Shown: positions 36,430 through 48,109 of the stretch, in pieces
How positions within the stretch are numbered: position 1 is the stretch's first letter
How the letters are laid out: every line of letters starts with the position of its first letter
NCBI GenBank assembly: GCA_950295325.1
Contig: OX485805.1
Coordinates: 8,058,501 to 8,122,500 of the forward strand
DNA from: Polytrichum commune
Lineage: Eukaryota; Streptophyta; Polytrichopsida; Polytrichales; Polytrichaceae
Direction: 5' to 3'
DNA length: 64,000 bases
Program-made: the position numbers and the translations under genes
The notes under the pieces: model-generated
What the model was told of the DNA's origin: nothing
The model's database searches: none
The model's input: only the letters and a program-made list of their open reading frames with translations

Positions 36430-37640
36430 GTTGCAACCTTCCGTTTTTGGACTTTACTCTGCAAATGGTTGATGAACGAAGAGGAAATGAATGAACATGT
36501 GGTGCAATCTAAGATGAATATCACTATTTAGTATTTGAACTGAAACCCAATCCCACTCCCGCGCACACACATCTTCTGCTTCGTCCCAGGGAAGTACGAA
36601 GATACTTAAGAAAGCTGAAATTATTTGTGTTTCAGCGGCTTTGGTGAAAATTGGTCTGACTAGGTATGTAGTTTCCTCTTGGGAAAGCAATACTTGACAT
36701 AGTTCAATGTGCATACATTTCCCATTTTTTGGCAAGCTTCCGTTTACCGATTTCGACTGATGGGATCTGATTGAGACCTGAATCCTGTGAAACTCGGCCC
36801 CTTACAAACAGATGGTGGATAAACAAATAAGGAAATGATTGACCATGTGATTGAACCTAAGAATATCGATAGATACCATGTCGCTCGCATGCGGCCGCCA
36901 ATCCAGAGTTGCTGGAGGTTATAATTGTCCATCATCCTATCACACACTCATTACAACCACAAAACGAGTTCAACCACATTTGCAGAAGGAAGTCGCCCTC
37001 GTGGAAGAGGTAAACACATTCATGGCCTGGTGGGCAGGATGTGCACAAGCAAGCTCACGTCCGGTTCGCTCCATGTGAAATCCTCCAGAGCGGCTTGCTA
37101 GAAGAGCTTGTTGACGGACGGCACTCATTCCCCCCTTTGTGACTGATGAGATAACCTTGTGTTTTAACGATTTCCATTGATGACACCTGACTTCTGTGAA
37201 ACTTGGCCCCTTCCAAATAAGGACAGTTCTGATACAAACGGTAGATGAACAAAGAGGAATTGAATGAATATGTGATTGAACCTAAGGATATCAATAGATT
37301 CTATATATTTGAACTAAAATACTCGCATGTTACCGTCCATCCAGAGCTGCTGGAGGTTGCAAGTCCCCATCATCCGATCCCACTCGCGCACACACGAGTT
37401 GAACCACTTCTTTAGCTTCGTCGGCCTGGGGCAATGCTTCGGGGTCATCGTCCTTCACGGAAGAGCTAGATGCTGGAGGCCGGGTGCCCGTGCGCATTCA
37501 TGGCCAAGATGGGCAGGATGTGTACATGCGAGCTCACCTCCGGGTCGCTCCGTATGATATCCTCCAGGGCCGCTTGCTGAAAGAGCTTGTCGATGCACAG
37601 CACTCCTTCTCCCTTGGATGAAGCAGCCTAAGTTTTGCCA
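36430..37640 (-). repeat. Decaying tandem copies of the GT34 gene's last-exon end and 3' UTR
   Basis: The 3' end of the GT34 gene at about 37640-38105 is repeated downstream at about 37142-37625, 36735-37135 and partly at 36430-36610. Shared landmarks are TGTGAAAC(T/C)(T/C)GGCCCCTT (near 37704, 37193 and 36786), TGCTGGAGGTT (37856, 37349, 36911) and GGGCAGGATGTG (38014, 37510, 37036). The copies carry stops and indels. Divergence rises with distance from the gene. Confidence 0.8.
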
Positions 37641-37822
37641 ATTATTTGGAATCCTTGTGTTTACCAATTTCAATTGGTAGAATTTAACTGACACATGAAT
37701 CCTGTGAAACTTGGCCCCTTTCAAACATGGACCGTATACAAATTGGTGGTTCAACAAAGAGGACAAGAATGAACATGTCATTTCATCGAAGAATATCAAT
37801 GGATACTATTTCACTATTAGAA

Positions 37823-39586
37823 CTAAAAGACTCGCATGCCGCCGTCCATCCAGTGCTGCTGGAGGTTGCAAGTGTCCATCATCCGATCCCACTCGCGCAC
37901 ATACGAGTTCAACCACTTCTTCAGCTTCGGCCCGGGGCAATGCACGAGGAAATCCCCCTCGCGGAATAGGTAAATGCTGGAGGCTGGGTATCCGTACGCA
38001 TTCATAGCCCGGATGGGCAGGATGTGCACATGTGAGCTCACCTCCGGGTCACTCCGTATGAGATCCTGGAGCGCGGCTTGCTCGAAGAGCTTGTCAATTC
38101 GCGGCACGCTCGAATCGTTCCGACTCCACCACCTCTGCAGCAAGTTCCGAGTCCACTCGCTCTTCTTGATGAGAAACGACCCCGCGTTCACACCATTGTG
38201 GTCCTGCGCGATGATCAAGTCGACGGAACTCGACCGCCGCTTCGCGTCCGCCTCGGCCGCCTGTACGAATGACTCGAGCTTTACGCCAAAATTGAAAATG
38301 AGTGTGTCTAAATCTACCACCCACACCCAGGTGCTTGAGCCCCGGCCGAAGAGAACCTCGTGGACGCCCGGTAGCTTCGACCACACAAATTCTCGGCTCG
38401 CGTCCAGCTTATGGAAGAACATGCGGAGGGAGTAGCCGTGCAGGTTTGCGTAAATAGAGCGAGACTCCAAAAAACTCGGGCTCGATTGCCTCGCAGCTCG
38501 GTCTGCAAATGTGAGAATAGAGAAGGTCATGTTTGCTCCTTGGGAGGTGTTGTGAGCAGCCACCGATACACTTGGCACCTTCTGGTTGATTGCACACAGG
38601 GCCCTCATATCCAAGTTTACATCTAAAAGATACCTGCAGAACCAAACTTCATAAATTAGTATACTGTGAAGCATCCAGTATTAAACCCCTCAAAAACTTC
38701 CTCAATTTTGTCAGAGGCCATTGACTACAGGAACAAACTCAGCGCAATGGAAAACATTATGACTACGATAACTGACACAAGAAGCCCAACTATGGGTTTA
38801 GCCAGTTGCCTTCACAGGTGCCTTCGAGCATTATATGCATTATATGCGTGTCACCTTCACATGATTGCCTTCCATTTTCTCAACCATCTAAGTATTATGT
38901 TGATTAACCTACTTGGTGGCCACCTTCCATTTCTCAACCATCTAAGTGTTGCGGTGACTGACCTACTTGGTGCATGCCTTCCAATCTCAAGTGTCTACGT
39001 GTTAAGGTGACTAACCTAATTGAGAGTCATATTCCGTATTCACTATGGACAACTATCCATGTGTCTGTTCAAGTTCAAGTGCAAGCGGCGCTTCCTATCC
39101 GTAGTTCACATGGTTAAATGAACCCACAACCAATAGCAGACTCTTTTTTATCTCCCACTTTCACTGACCCCACATGAAAACAAATCCCCATCTCACATTG
39201 GGACCCGTATGGGATGAAGAGTGCCATGCTTGGCAAGGGTTGGACGAGGTAATTCAGGATACCAAAGAATCGTGAGGTGTATTGGGCTGAATACGGAAAC
39301 ATGATTTACTGCAAAACCTGCACACAAGTTTACTACCAAAAAAACGGAGGAGGTCATCGAATGCCCACTTGTAATAGGAAAGGTAGTAGAAAATAGCCAA
39401 TCCTCCGCAACACAGAAGGACCAAACAGCACAAAGCCTTCCATCTCAGTGTGTAGGCCGCTGATCTCCTTGGTAGAGGAGAAAACACAGACCGCCTGTTG
39501 GTAGGCATCATTGCAGCTCCGAAGTCACGGGCTAGTTGAATGTAGCCATCAGCAAATTCTAGAACCATACCAGGACTTGAGCCCAT
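37823..39586 (-). CDS. GT34-like glycosyltransferase (GMA12/MNN10 family), type II membrane protein
   Basis: Two exons join in phase: 39586-39318 and 38633-37823, 359 residues. The intron donor is CAG|GTTTTG and the acceptor TTCTGCAG|G. Residues near 45-70 (ALCCLVLLCCGGLAIFYYLS) form a membrane anchor after an Arg-rich start, the usual Golgi type II layout. The lumenal part has FSILTFADRAAR, a Tyr-rich block NLHGYSLRMFFHKLD, WSKLPGVHEVL, then WVWVVDLDTLIFN with the DxD metal/sugar-nucleotide motif. IIAQDHNGVNAGSFLIKKSEW (read in two parts: AQDHNGVNAG and SFLIKKS) and FREGDFLVHCPG follow. These are the ordered motifs of GMA12/MNN10 transferases, which add alpha-linked galactose or xylose. The substrate cannot be told. 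A second ATG (residue 26) directly before the Arg-rich stretch is an alternative start. Its 3' end is copied downstream. Confidence 0.85.
38865..39030. repeat. Minisatellite, three copies of about 55 bp, in the GT34 gene intron
   Basis: Units start CCTTCCATTT or a variant at 38868, 38923 and 38977 and share CTCAACCATCTAAGTGTT and ACCTACTTGGTG. The third copy is the most diverged. Confidence 0.75.
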
Positions 39587-41530
39587 TCAAAGCTTTTGCC
39601 TGAATCTTATGTATCGTAGCCATGGCAATAGTCCTGTGTGACCACTTGCTGTACTCATGATCTCATCTGGTAGCTAACTTGAGGTCCGCATATATTTGGC
39701 AATTTTGTGGCACATATTTGTCCAGTCAAAGACCTGCCAGGAATAACAGACAAACTTATGAGTATCGTATTTCTTCTACAAAGCAACCACAACCACGTAA
39801 GAACATCTGAATGTGCCAAAACATCCTCAATGTGGAACGGTAACACAAGTAAGGAGACACAGAAATAAGCTGCAGATAAGGAGGAGAGTCATCACAAAAG
39901 AGGTCGCAGCTGACAAGGAAACACGACAAACAATACTACACATGTCGACTCGTGATTTAAATGTGCAATTCGGAGTTAAATCCAGACTTGGGAGATATAT
40001 TGAAATGGCTCTTCTCAATGTAACTTGAAGTAAAAGGACAGAAAAGAACATTTCTCTTTCATTAGTAGAAATCAGTCTTGAAATTTAAGAGGAACGTATC
40101 ATGTGGTCCAGGTCTGAGAGATGAAGGGCACAAAGCTACCAGGACAAGGCTAACCCTTTTGCAGAGGATCAATAAGTGAACAATTTTCAAACATTAGAAT
40201 CTAACACATGTAGAAGTCGGAACAATGCACTCTCAAATGCGACTGAAAGAAAGGATTACCATGATGAATCCTTTAGTCCAACCCTAGATACTCCCTGAAT
40301 TTGTATACAAGACGAACCATAGGATTATGAGATGCAAACAGACTCTGAGATCTCCATGCAAGAAGCAGGGTACACCATATCCACAACAGCTATATAAATC
40401 GTGGGTTGCGGGATTTATATTTTCTGTGGGTATCCACAAAAACTTGAGATTCACCAAATGTACATGGAAATGACCAGGGTTGACGATCAAACTATCACAG
40501 GTAATGAACACAGCAATCCTGACCTGGTGACTATGCACAAGATTACAAGACATCACCTCCGGCAAGTCAACAGGAAAAGATTCACAGAGATGTGCGAAGA
40601 GTTTAGAATAATATCATCATTTTCAAAACTTCCTCATGTTGAAATTCAATTCCCACTGTATATCCAAAATAGTCATGTCAAGAGAGACGGTTCTATCTGA
40701 TAAATCCAGAGAAGACACCCGTAAATTAATGCAGAAATGTGAACAAATTCTCTATTGAACTACACTCAAAATTGCACAAGAGTGTGAAACCAGGCGCACA
40801 AGGAACAGAAAGCATTCCCAAAACCTCAGTAACCATAAACGTCGCCCACCCATAAGAAACTCAAGTTTGCAAATTTCATCGTCTTTTGAAGTGCAAAATG
40901 CTAATTCTGCCTCCCTCGTATGGGAAGAGGTTTTAAGGACCGCCGCATAGTGAGAATCAGACAAAAAACCCAGTCACCTTACACTCTTGCAGGGATTCCC
41001 GAAAGAAAGACATTAAAATATAGCACTATCATATTTAAAGATATGTCAGCTCCAATCCACGAAACGCTCTAAGATTTTCCAGCTTAGGTGACGAAATAGA
41101 AAATCCAAACGAACCTAACTGACATCATAGATTCAATCCAACCCCAGCTACTGAGCTTCTCTAGATTTCCACACTGTGAACTCATTTCTCGAACAAGATG
41201 CAACTTAATTCTCAAACAAACAAAGTTACAACCACGTGACTACCTTGGAGGGCTATGGACGCTCACCTGCAACATCCACTTCTGAACTTGACATAGTCCG
41301 AGGCACCCTGTTCCCAGTCAGTCCTTGCCACCTCCCTCTAACATCTAATCCTCCGTCTCTCCACGCACTTCTGCGCTTCATTCAAACATCCTGCGACGCG
41401 ATACGAGACGGATTCCACCAAGATCAATCCTCTGGCAAGCTGCACTGACACCGGCTGACAGAGCTGTCCAATTTTTGCGTGACTTACGAGGTTTTTTTTA
41501 CTCCGACGAAGAGCGGAACTAGTTATTGAG
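39587..41530. other. Upstream region of the GT34 gene
   Basis: No coding exon recognised. By position it contains the promoter and perhaps leader exons of the minus-strand GT34 gene. Short open frames here show no family features. Confidence 0.4.
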
Positions 41531-41699
41531 CAGGGGGTGGTGATTGCGGGACCGGAGGAGGGGATTGCGGGATGGCGCAGTCCAGATCTCGATGGCGAGC
41601 GTCCGAGGGAGGAGGAAGCGTCAGTAGTGCGAGCGAGCGAGCTAGCAAGGCTCGCTCGCAGACCCAGACTGCATCACCGGAAGAATAGATGGATGAAAG

Positions 41700-42060
41700 T
41701 TGGGGAAGTAGATGATACAAGGATGACGTTGGCTGGGTGCCCTTCCTCCTGGCTGCATCATGGATGGATGGCGGCTGGAAGTTGGCAAGATGAATGTCCC
41801 GTTGCTAAGTCCGTGGCACACTACAGACTGGATGGAGGAACGGATGGATGGGCGACAGTTGTGGATGTTGGATGATACGAGGATGACGCTGGCTGGGTGC
41901 CTTGGCTCCCGAGGCGGAATGGATGGATGACGGTGGGAAGGTGTTACGATGAATGTGTCGTTGTTGAGTCAGTTGCAAACGAAGTTTCGATGGAGGACTG
42001 GATATATGGATGAACGTTGCGGGTGTGGGATGATACGAGGATGGCGTTGCACGTACCCTA
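41700..42060 (+). repeat. Tandem repeat of about 160 bp, two full copies and a partial one
   Basis: GATGATAC(A/G)AGGATGACG, with TGGCTGGGTGCC, occurs at 41711 and 41871, and a shorter match (GATGATACGAGGATGGCG) at 42030. ATGGATGGATG words fill the units. A 94-codon open frame (41949-42233) begins within it and has no recognisable domain. Confidence 0.7.
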
Positions 42061-43561
42061 TCATAGATCCTAAGATTCTCTTAAAGTTTCAGAGGCGGAA
42101 AGAGGAGATCCCGAAAGTTGCACCCAACTTTCAAAATGGAATCCGACAAATTGGCAAGCTCTTACTAGAAAGTTTTCTCGAAGAAGGATCAAACCCAGTG
42201 GTTTCGTCCCTCTTTGAGAGACTTTACAAATAACTCTATTATTTCAAAGCCCCCTTCCCACCTAACTTTAGTTGAGCCTAAAAGTTGGTTCTAAAGACAT
42301 GGCCTTCGCACCATCAACATTATCTAGTGCCGAGCCTAGTTGGCAAATGATGTGGCATGGCTTAAAAGTGGAGGTCTTAAGCCCCAAGCACTGACCCTCC
42401 CATCAGTACCTAGACATGAGGCAAGAACATAGGACCTTTAAAAGTGTCGCCTCCCGTCCTTGTGATTGGTTGCTTTTAGTCTTGGCTATGAGGGCACGAG
42501 AGCTTCATTAACAAAAACCGATGGTAAGATAAATGAGTAATAAGGCATTTGGGGATGGGACAAAAACTACCCAACATTCATTGCTTGGTAGATAAAACAA
42601 TGAACATGTGTGAAAGCTACTCAACTAAAAGCTACTCAAAATCTCCAAAGCAACTTCTTGTAGGTGCATTGGGACAGCCATATGTCTCCGCTATAACCGA
42701 GAGAGCTTTACCCAGTCTTTAGGAAAGACTTTGGTTATTTGATAAAGTCAGGTGGGGAGGGGGCATAAGTGCAATAACCAACATAATTGGAGGGAAAGTC
42801 TATGTGACCTTCATATGGCTCATTGTCAATAGACTTTGAGAATTCATAATGATTTGAGATTAGCTCCAAACAAATTTGGAATTGATCATGGTTTGTTCAT
42901 GTGCATTTGTGGATACACAAATTTTTGAACCTCGTAAACGTGAGTAGCATAAGGTAGTAATAAGTAACGAAATAAGGATGGCATTCAGTGGGGTGTCCTT
43001 CCTTCGAGCCCTGGTGGAAGAATGGATGGATGATGTTTGTATGGTTGTCCATTTCATGTTGTTCTAATGACTGAGAAGGGGCAAGAGTGTGTTGTTTATA
43101 ATAATAATAATAATATAAAAAATCCAATTACCGTAGTATTGAATATGAAAACGATATTGTGGGGATTAAGTTGGTTGTGCATCTTAAAACGTGAAGCTTC
43201 TAAGTTATGATCATGGAATCATGCTCTTTTAAGGAGTTTGGAACCTAGGAGTCGAATTTGAAGGGTTTGTTTTCTATGATGACAGATAATTTCCATTTGC
43301 ATAGAAGCTTGTTATAATGCTTAAAGTTGAATTATCATTGCTCATTGAAAAGCATGTGCATGTTGTTCGGTTTTGTTCTTAGTGTTCTCCAACTTTTACC
43401 AATTACATTAAACATGAAACAAAACTTGTTTTGCGTTAGCAAATCTATGACGAAGCATAAGCAAAAATCGAATTGAGAATCACCCCCCCTTGCAATTAAT
43501 TAGGATTCTAGTAAATATGGACAAATAACTTGTTCAAGATTGATAATGCATTTGAGAGTAG

Positions 43562-43584
43562 TTTTTTTTTTTTTTTTTTTTTTT
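43562..43584. repeat. Poly-T run (23)
   Basis: Uninterrupted run of T. Confidence 0.9.
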
Positions 43585-44084
43585 GCATAGTTGATACATT
43601 TACTTTGCATAACAAATTATTTGAAGGAAGAAACTAATGGAATGTGGTAAAACCTCAATTAAACATATTTTGAGAAGCAATATGATTGAATATTCCCTCT
43701 AGATGTGTATTGTTCCACAAATAAAACAATGTGCCTACAACTAACGTGTGCTACAACAAGAGATGCAATCCTCATACAACAAGATGGAATAGTTGCTATC
43801 ATTCCTATCATAAGATCCACCAACAGAATTGCACATGTAAAATTCGAGTTTGTCCAAAACTCATGAATAAGTCTAGATGTACAAATGAACATAGCATAGT
43901 GCATGTGTGTTGATTCAAGGGTTGCAAACCACCCAATACACAACTTTCTTTCCAAAAACATGGCATGAAAAGTTGTGAAGTTGATCGTATCTTAAATAAA
44001 TACACAACCCCCCCCCCAATTATGCTAATTATTGAATCTACAATAGTTCAATCTATATAATGGTTTAACGCACATAGACCAATC

Positions 44085-44205
44085 TCTCACTAAACACAAA
44101 GCTTCTTGGGTCCCATCCCAAGATCAAACTTAAGCACACACCACTCAAATACAGGTGTTTGATTAAGATAAATAACCGAATAAAACAAGTGTACCTTATT
44201 CAATA
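44085..44205 (-). repeat. Dispersed repeat R1, short inverted copy
   Basis: Inverse reading gives AACACCTGTATTTGAGTGGT, GTGTGCTTAAG and GATCTTGGGATGGGACCC, matching the R1 start. Confidence 0.5.
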
Positions 44206-44722
44206 TTCATCCATAATTGAGGTGTTTTCATCCCAAACCCATAGAATTTGAATTCCAAGAACGCCGAGGAGTTTTGGTAACTAGAGTGTGTGATGGATTG
44301 GAATTGGATGACTAACTTGTTCCATTCCACATTTGTCATTTGTATCTTCATGTCAGTTTACCAAACACAAAACAGTATGCATTAAATAACCAACGAGAGG
44401 GGAGTGAATGACGCGTTGCATGAGATGCAAGCCTCCACCTCAACGTCCGGGGAGAATTTTGGGATCAGTCAATATCCTAGTGTTTCCAAGTCCAACTGGT
44501 TACATGTTGACATATTTCGGGTTTCTTTTATTAAAGTGGGCCATATTCTATAGATTCCTCTAGAATGACAATGATTTTCTCGAAGTCTTGAACTTCAACC
44601 AATTATTTCTCAAAGTCAACCAATTCATCTATAACTAGCAGTTGATTCTTCTTGTTCATTGCTCCACCTACTCAAAGTTGGTTATTGAACACAACTGGTT
44701 AGCTCATGAACATAATCTTGGA

Positions 44723-44745
44723 ATATATATATATATATATATATA
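44723..44745. repeat. Simple repeat (AT)n
   Basis: About eleven AT units. Confidence 0.9.
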
Positions 44746-45265
44746 GGTGATAGCGTGCCTCTATGGATGAAATTTTACAAGTTCTAATAATCCTTGTGCT
44801 CTTGGATGAGCAGTTGGTAATATACTAACATAGAAAAGTCAAGACGAACTTATGATGAATTGGTGGATGGCTTACACGGCTGTGGAGGGCTGATGGATGA
44901 TATCTGAACCTGCCGCGCAATAATGGTATGTTGGTTGGCAACTTAGTGAGAGAGTTTGGATGAAGTATGACAGGTTAGGATGAATATCTTGGATGATGCA
45001 AGTTAAGCCTAATCGTGAAAACCATTGTAAGTTAGAGGAGATCTACACGCAACACTTCAACTTATACACCCTTACCTCCATAATGCCATCCCCTATAATG
45101 TCAACCCCTCTTTTATTTTCTGAAACCCTAGGGAACGGATGTGCTTAGGTTAAATCTCCCTCCTTGTTGTCACATTTACCTCTCATGTATCACGGGTTTT
45201 GACATTTAAATAATTCAAACGACACGCTTGCACGCATCACGTTGTTGTTATTGTCATTATCGCAA

Positions 45266-45348
45266 TTTTGATTGTGTGTTATTCCATAGTGACACATGCT
45301 ACACTGATTTTTTACTATCACACATCCATGTTAACACTACAAACCCCC
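45266..45348 (+). repeat. Dispersed repeat R2
   Basis: Shares TGTGTTATTCCAT, ACATGCTACA and ACACATCCATGTTAACACTA with the copy at 52168. Confidence 0.65.
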
Positions 45349-46029
45349 TAGTCCATTCACAAACCTAGTGTAGTATTCTAGAATTAGGTGTATGCCCTCC
45401 ACTAGGATAATCATTGAACCTCCGTTACATTAACCCTAAAATTGCACAAAGAGGTCCCTCGAGCATTTTTGTTAGTAAAAACTAAACTACAACTTGAAGA
45501 TGAAATTGATTTTAAAAAATAACAATAATCAACCCATTATATGAGAAGCTTGATGGAGTCTACTTTCTATTCCACCCTACTAATATTGAAAATTTCAATT
45601 ATTCAAGTTTTTGGTGCATTTGCAAGTTCTAAACGTCTAAGACCACAATCACGTTATAAGAAATGTTTTTTCTATTGAAACTTCATATTTGGACACTTCA
45701 ACTAAGTATGATAAACTATTCTATTCTACGCTTAAGATACATGCTTTGCAAAAATTTCATGATTTTTGGATTCATTTCATAATTTGTACGATTTAATTTA
45801 TTATTTGTGTGTTTTATAAATATGAAAGTGTGTTTATATATATATAATCGTTAAATAACTTAAATTAGGATATTCTTAGTAGCTTGCTTCAATAAAAATA
45901 GAATGGAAAATTAGCATGTGAGTGAGTGGGGAAATTGAGGGTACAAGATATGGTTGGCCGAAGCAATAAAGGATGAATAAGGTAGATGGGTCTTAAGGGG
46001 CTCGTTTTTTAAAATGGGACTGCTATATT

Positions 46030-46365
46030 TGATTGGTATGTGGTTTGGTGAGGATCAAAGAAAGAACATCATAAAGACATGTGCTAAAAAGAGATTGGAC
46101 TACGTTTTCAAATATTAATATGTATTATAAACTCAACAGTGAACACAATTGGGAGGACCTATGTATCATGTTAAAGAAATCAACAAACATGCACTTTCAT
46201 TAGTCAATATTAAACTAGGGGAGGTTCGATTTTCAATCTGATATTTGCATATGTTTTATTGTAGATTTGTTAATGCAACACGAGTTTTGTTGTGTAAGTT
46301 TAATTGGTAAAAGTTGGAGAACATGGAAAATGAACCAAATACACTCCAATTCCATAGTATCAAAC
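46030..46365 (+). repeat. Dispersed repeat R1, long copy
   Basis: Shares AAGAGATTGGACTACGTTTT, CTCAACAGTGAACACAATTG, GATTTTCAATCTGATATTTG and GTTGGAGAACATGGAAAATG with the copies at 24940 and 31994. Confidence 0.7.
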
Positions 46366-46372
46366 ATAAGGC

Positions 46373-46490
46373 AACCAAAGTGCACGAGATATTACAAAGT
46401 TTTGTAGTGTTAACGTGGATGCATGATAATAGAGAATTAGTGCAGTATTTAACATTATAGAATAACACAAAATGCAACATTGTAATGTTG
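46373..46490 (-). repeat. Dispersed repeat R2, inverted copy
   Basis: Inverse reading matches 52168-52285 through TTTTGTGTTATTC, GTTAACACTACAAAACT and GCACTTTGGTTGCC. It directly follows an R1 copy. Confidence 0.65.
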
Positions 46491-46724
46491 CATTGATGAT
46501 TTCATACATGGGACCTGGATAATCTCCCACCCCAAAAATCTCTCAAAGTATCAAGGATCATTACAATTGCAAAGTGCACATGTCATTCTTATGTTGCATG
46601 TACACATCTTGCATTGATGATGATTTATGGCATAAACAATCAACCACAAAGACCGCTCTTTCTCTACGAAATTACATACGTTCTTTGAAAATTTGCTATC
46701 ATTTCTAACAACATGCAATTGGAA

Positions 46725-47140
46725 GTTAGAAATTGAGATACATCACTTGTTAAGGAGAGTACACTTCACCACATAGGGTTCGACCACAAAAAATCTTGTC
46801 CATCATTTTGCACAACAAATCAACAAGCTTGTCTCATAAATGGAACCCTCCACCCACGAGCACAAAGATAGATCTAGGAAAGTAGGCAAATTTGGTCTTT
46901 GTGAGGCTTATGTTGCACAAGATGGATCCGTTTTCCAACAACAAGCATGTCCTGGAAGTTGGAAGTAAGACACATCACTTGTTAAGGAGAGCACACTTCA
47001 CCACATGCAGTTGAACCACAACAAATCTTGTCCATCATTTCGCACAAGAAGTCAACAAGCTTGTCTCACAAAATGGAACTCTCCACACACGAGCACAAAA
47101 GATAGATCCAAGGCGGAAGGCAAAATTTATGTTCTATGTG
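46725..47140 (+). repeat. Tandem duplication, two copies, period about 229 bp
   Basis: CACTTGTTAAGGAGAG, CACTTCACCACAT, AATCTTGTCCATCATTT, CAACAAGCTTGTCTCA and ACGAGCACAAA occur in the same order in both halves. No coding frame is conserved between them. Confidence 0.75.
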
Positions 47141-47144
47141 AACT

Positions 47145-48100
47145 TAAGAAGCTTAAGTTCTAAGTGCTCACTTAAGATACACAAGATGAATTTGGAAATT
47201 CCATGCTGCAATGCATATTGCACAAAAATAATCAAATATAATTTTCTTGAACTTGATTCTTCTTCACGAAGGAGTAATGTTCTAACAATTTGTCTTCCTA
47301 TCCATTTGAGTCTTGTTTCTGCCCAACTGACTTTCTTCCCACTTGGCCTTCCCATGCAATGTGGTAGTTCCATGTAGCAACAATTCTACAGATGGCAAAA
47401 GAAGAAGATACTCCACATATTGATATGTGATGTAATGCGAGGGTGTGGGTTGACTTCTTTTGTGGTTTGCGTCAATGACAAAACTGTGATTTAAAGGAGA
47501 GAAATGTGACAATAAGGAGTGAGACTTGAACTACAAACATTTGTTCCCTAGGGTTTTCGGATAATAGAAAATAAGTGACATTATGGGGGTTGATATTACG
47601 GAATTTAGGGTGTAACATCCACATACCTTACCATATTGAATTTGGTACCATTTTATATGCTGATGAAGCTTTCCTAAAACGTGACGAAGAATAGCGCCAG
47701 AAGATGCCGCGTAATCTCCTCAGATTCTTAGGGTTAGGGTTTAGGGTTTCGATTATGGCGGCTATGGAGTCTGCTGTCCTTATAGTCCAGAGTACTGCCT
47801 GCATTGGCCACATTCAGCTTTATGTTTAGTGTGTGATGTCACTGGAAGTGTAGTGGAGGTCTTGCAAGCTTGTGTAAGTTGGTTTTCGTAGTTTGCAGGT
47901 GAAGAGTTGTGTATGTGGTACTCCTACTTCTCAAGGTGGCTGAATGCCGGACTTCTATTGATTGCGGTTGGAATGCGAGAGTTACAGCAAGAGTGGAGCC
48001 TTTTTAAGCTTTGTTCTGGTTGTCACTTTCGGCTTCCTGGTGTAATCGCGATTTGATCACTTAGTAATCCTTATTATGGTCTTGGTTAGGGTCTAATACA
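47145..48100. other. Intergenic, no gene seen
   Basis: Short frames without family features. It joins the 229-bp tandem duplication to the duplicated block that follows. Confidence 0.45.
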
Positions 48101-48109
48101 TTTGATGAT

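Larger units (their letters stand above)
42240..46025. other. Intergenic, AT-rich, no gene seen
   Basis: Short frames only. It holds a T23 run (43562-43584), an (AT)n tract (44723-44745), one R1 relic (44085-44205) and one R2 copy (45266-45348). Confidence 0.55.

Noticed and set aside
37711-38007. Plus-strand Ser/Arg-rich frame
   Set aside because: Antisense to the end of the GT34 gene; the real frame is on the minus strand.
38094-38435. Frames on both strands overlapping the GT34 exon
   Set aside because: Shadows of a GC-rich real exon.
38409-38645. EGF-like reading (CKLGYEGPVCNQ) at the start of GT34 exon 2
   Set aside because: It is out of frame with the strong FSILTFADRA and DLDT motifs and would need its own intron; judged a coincidence.
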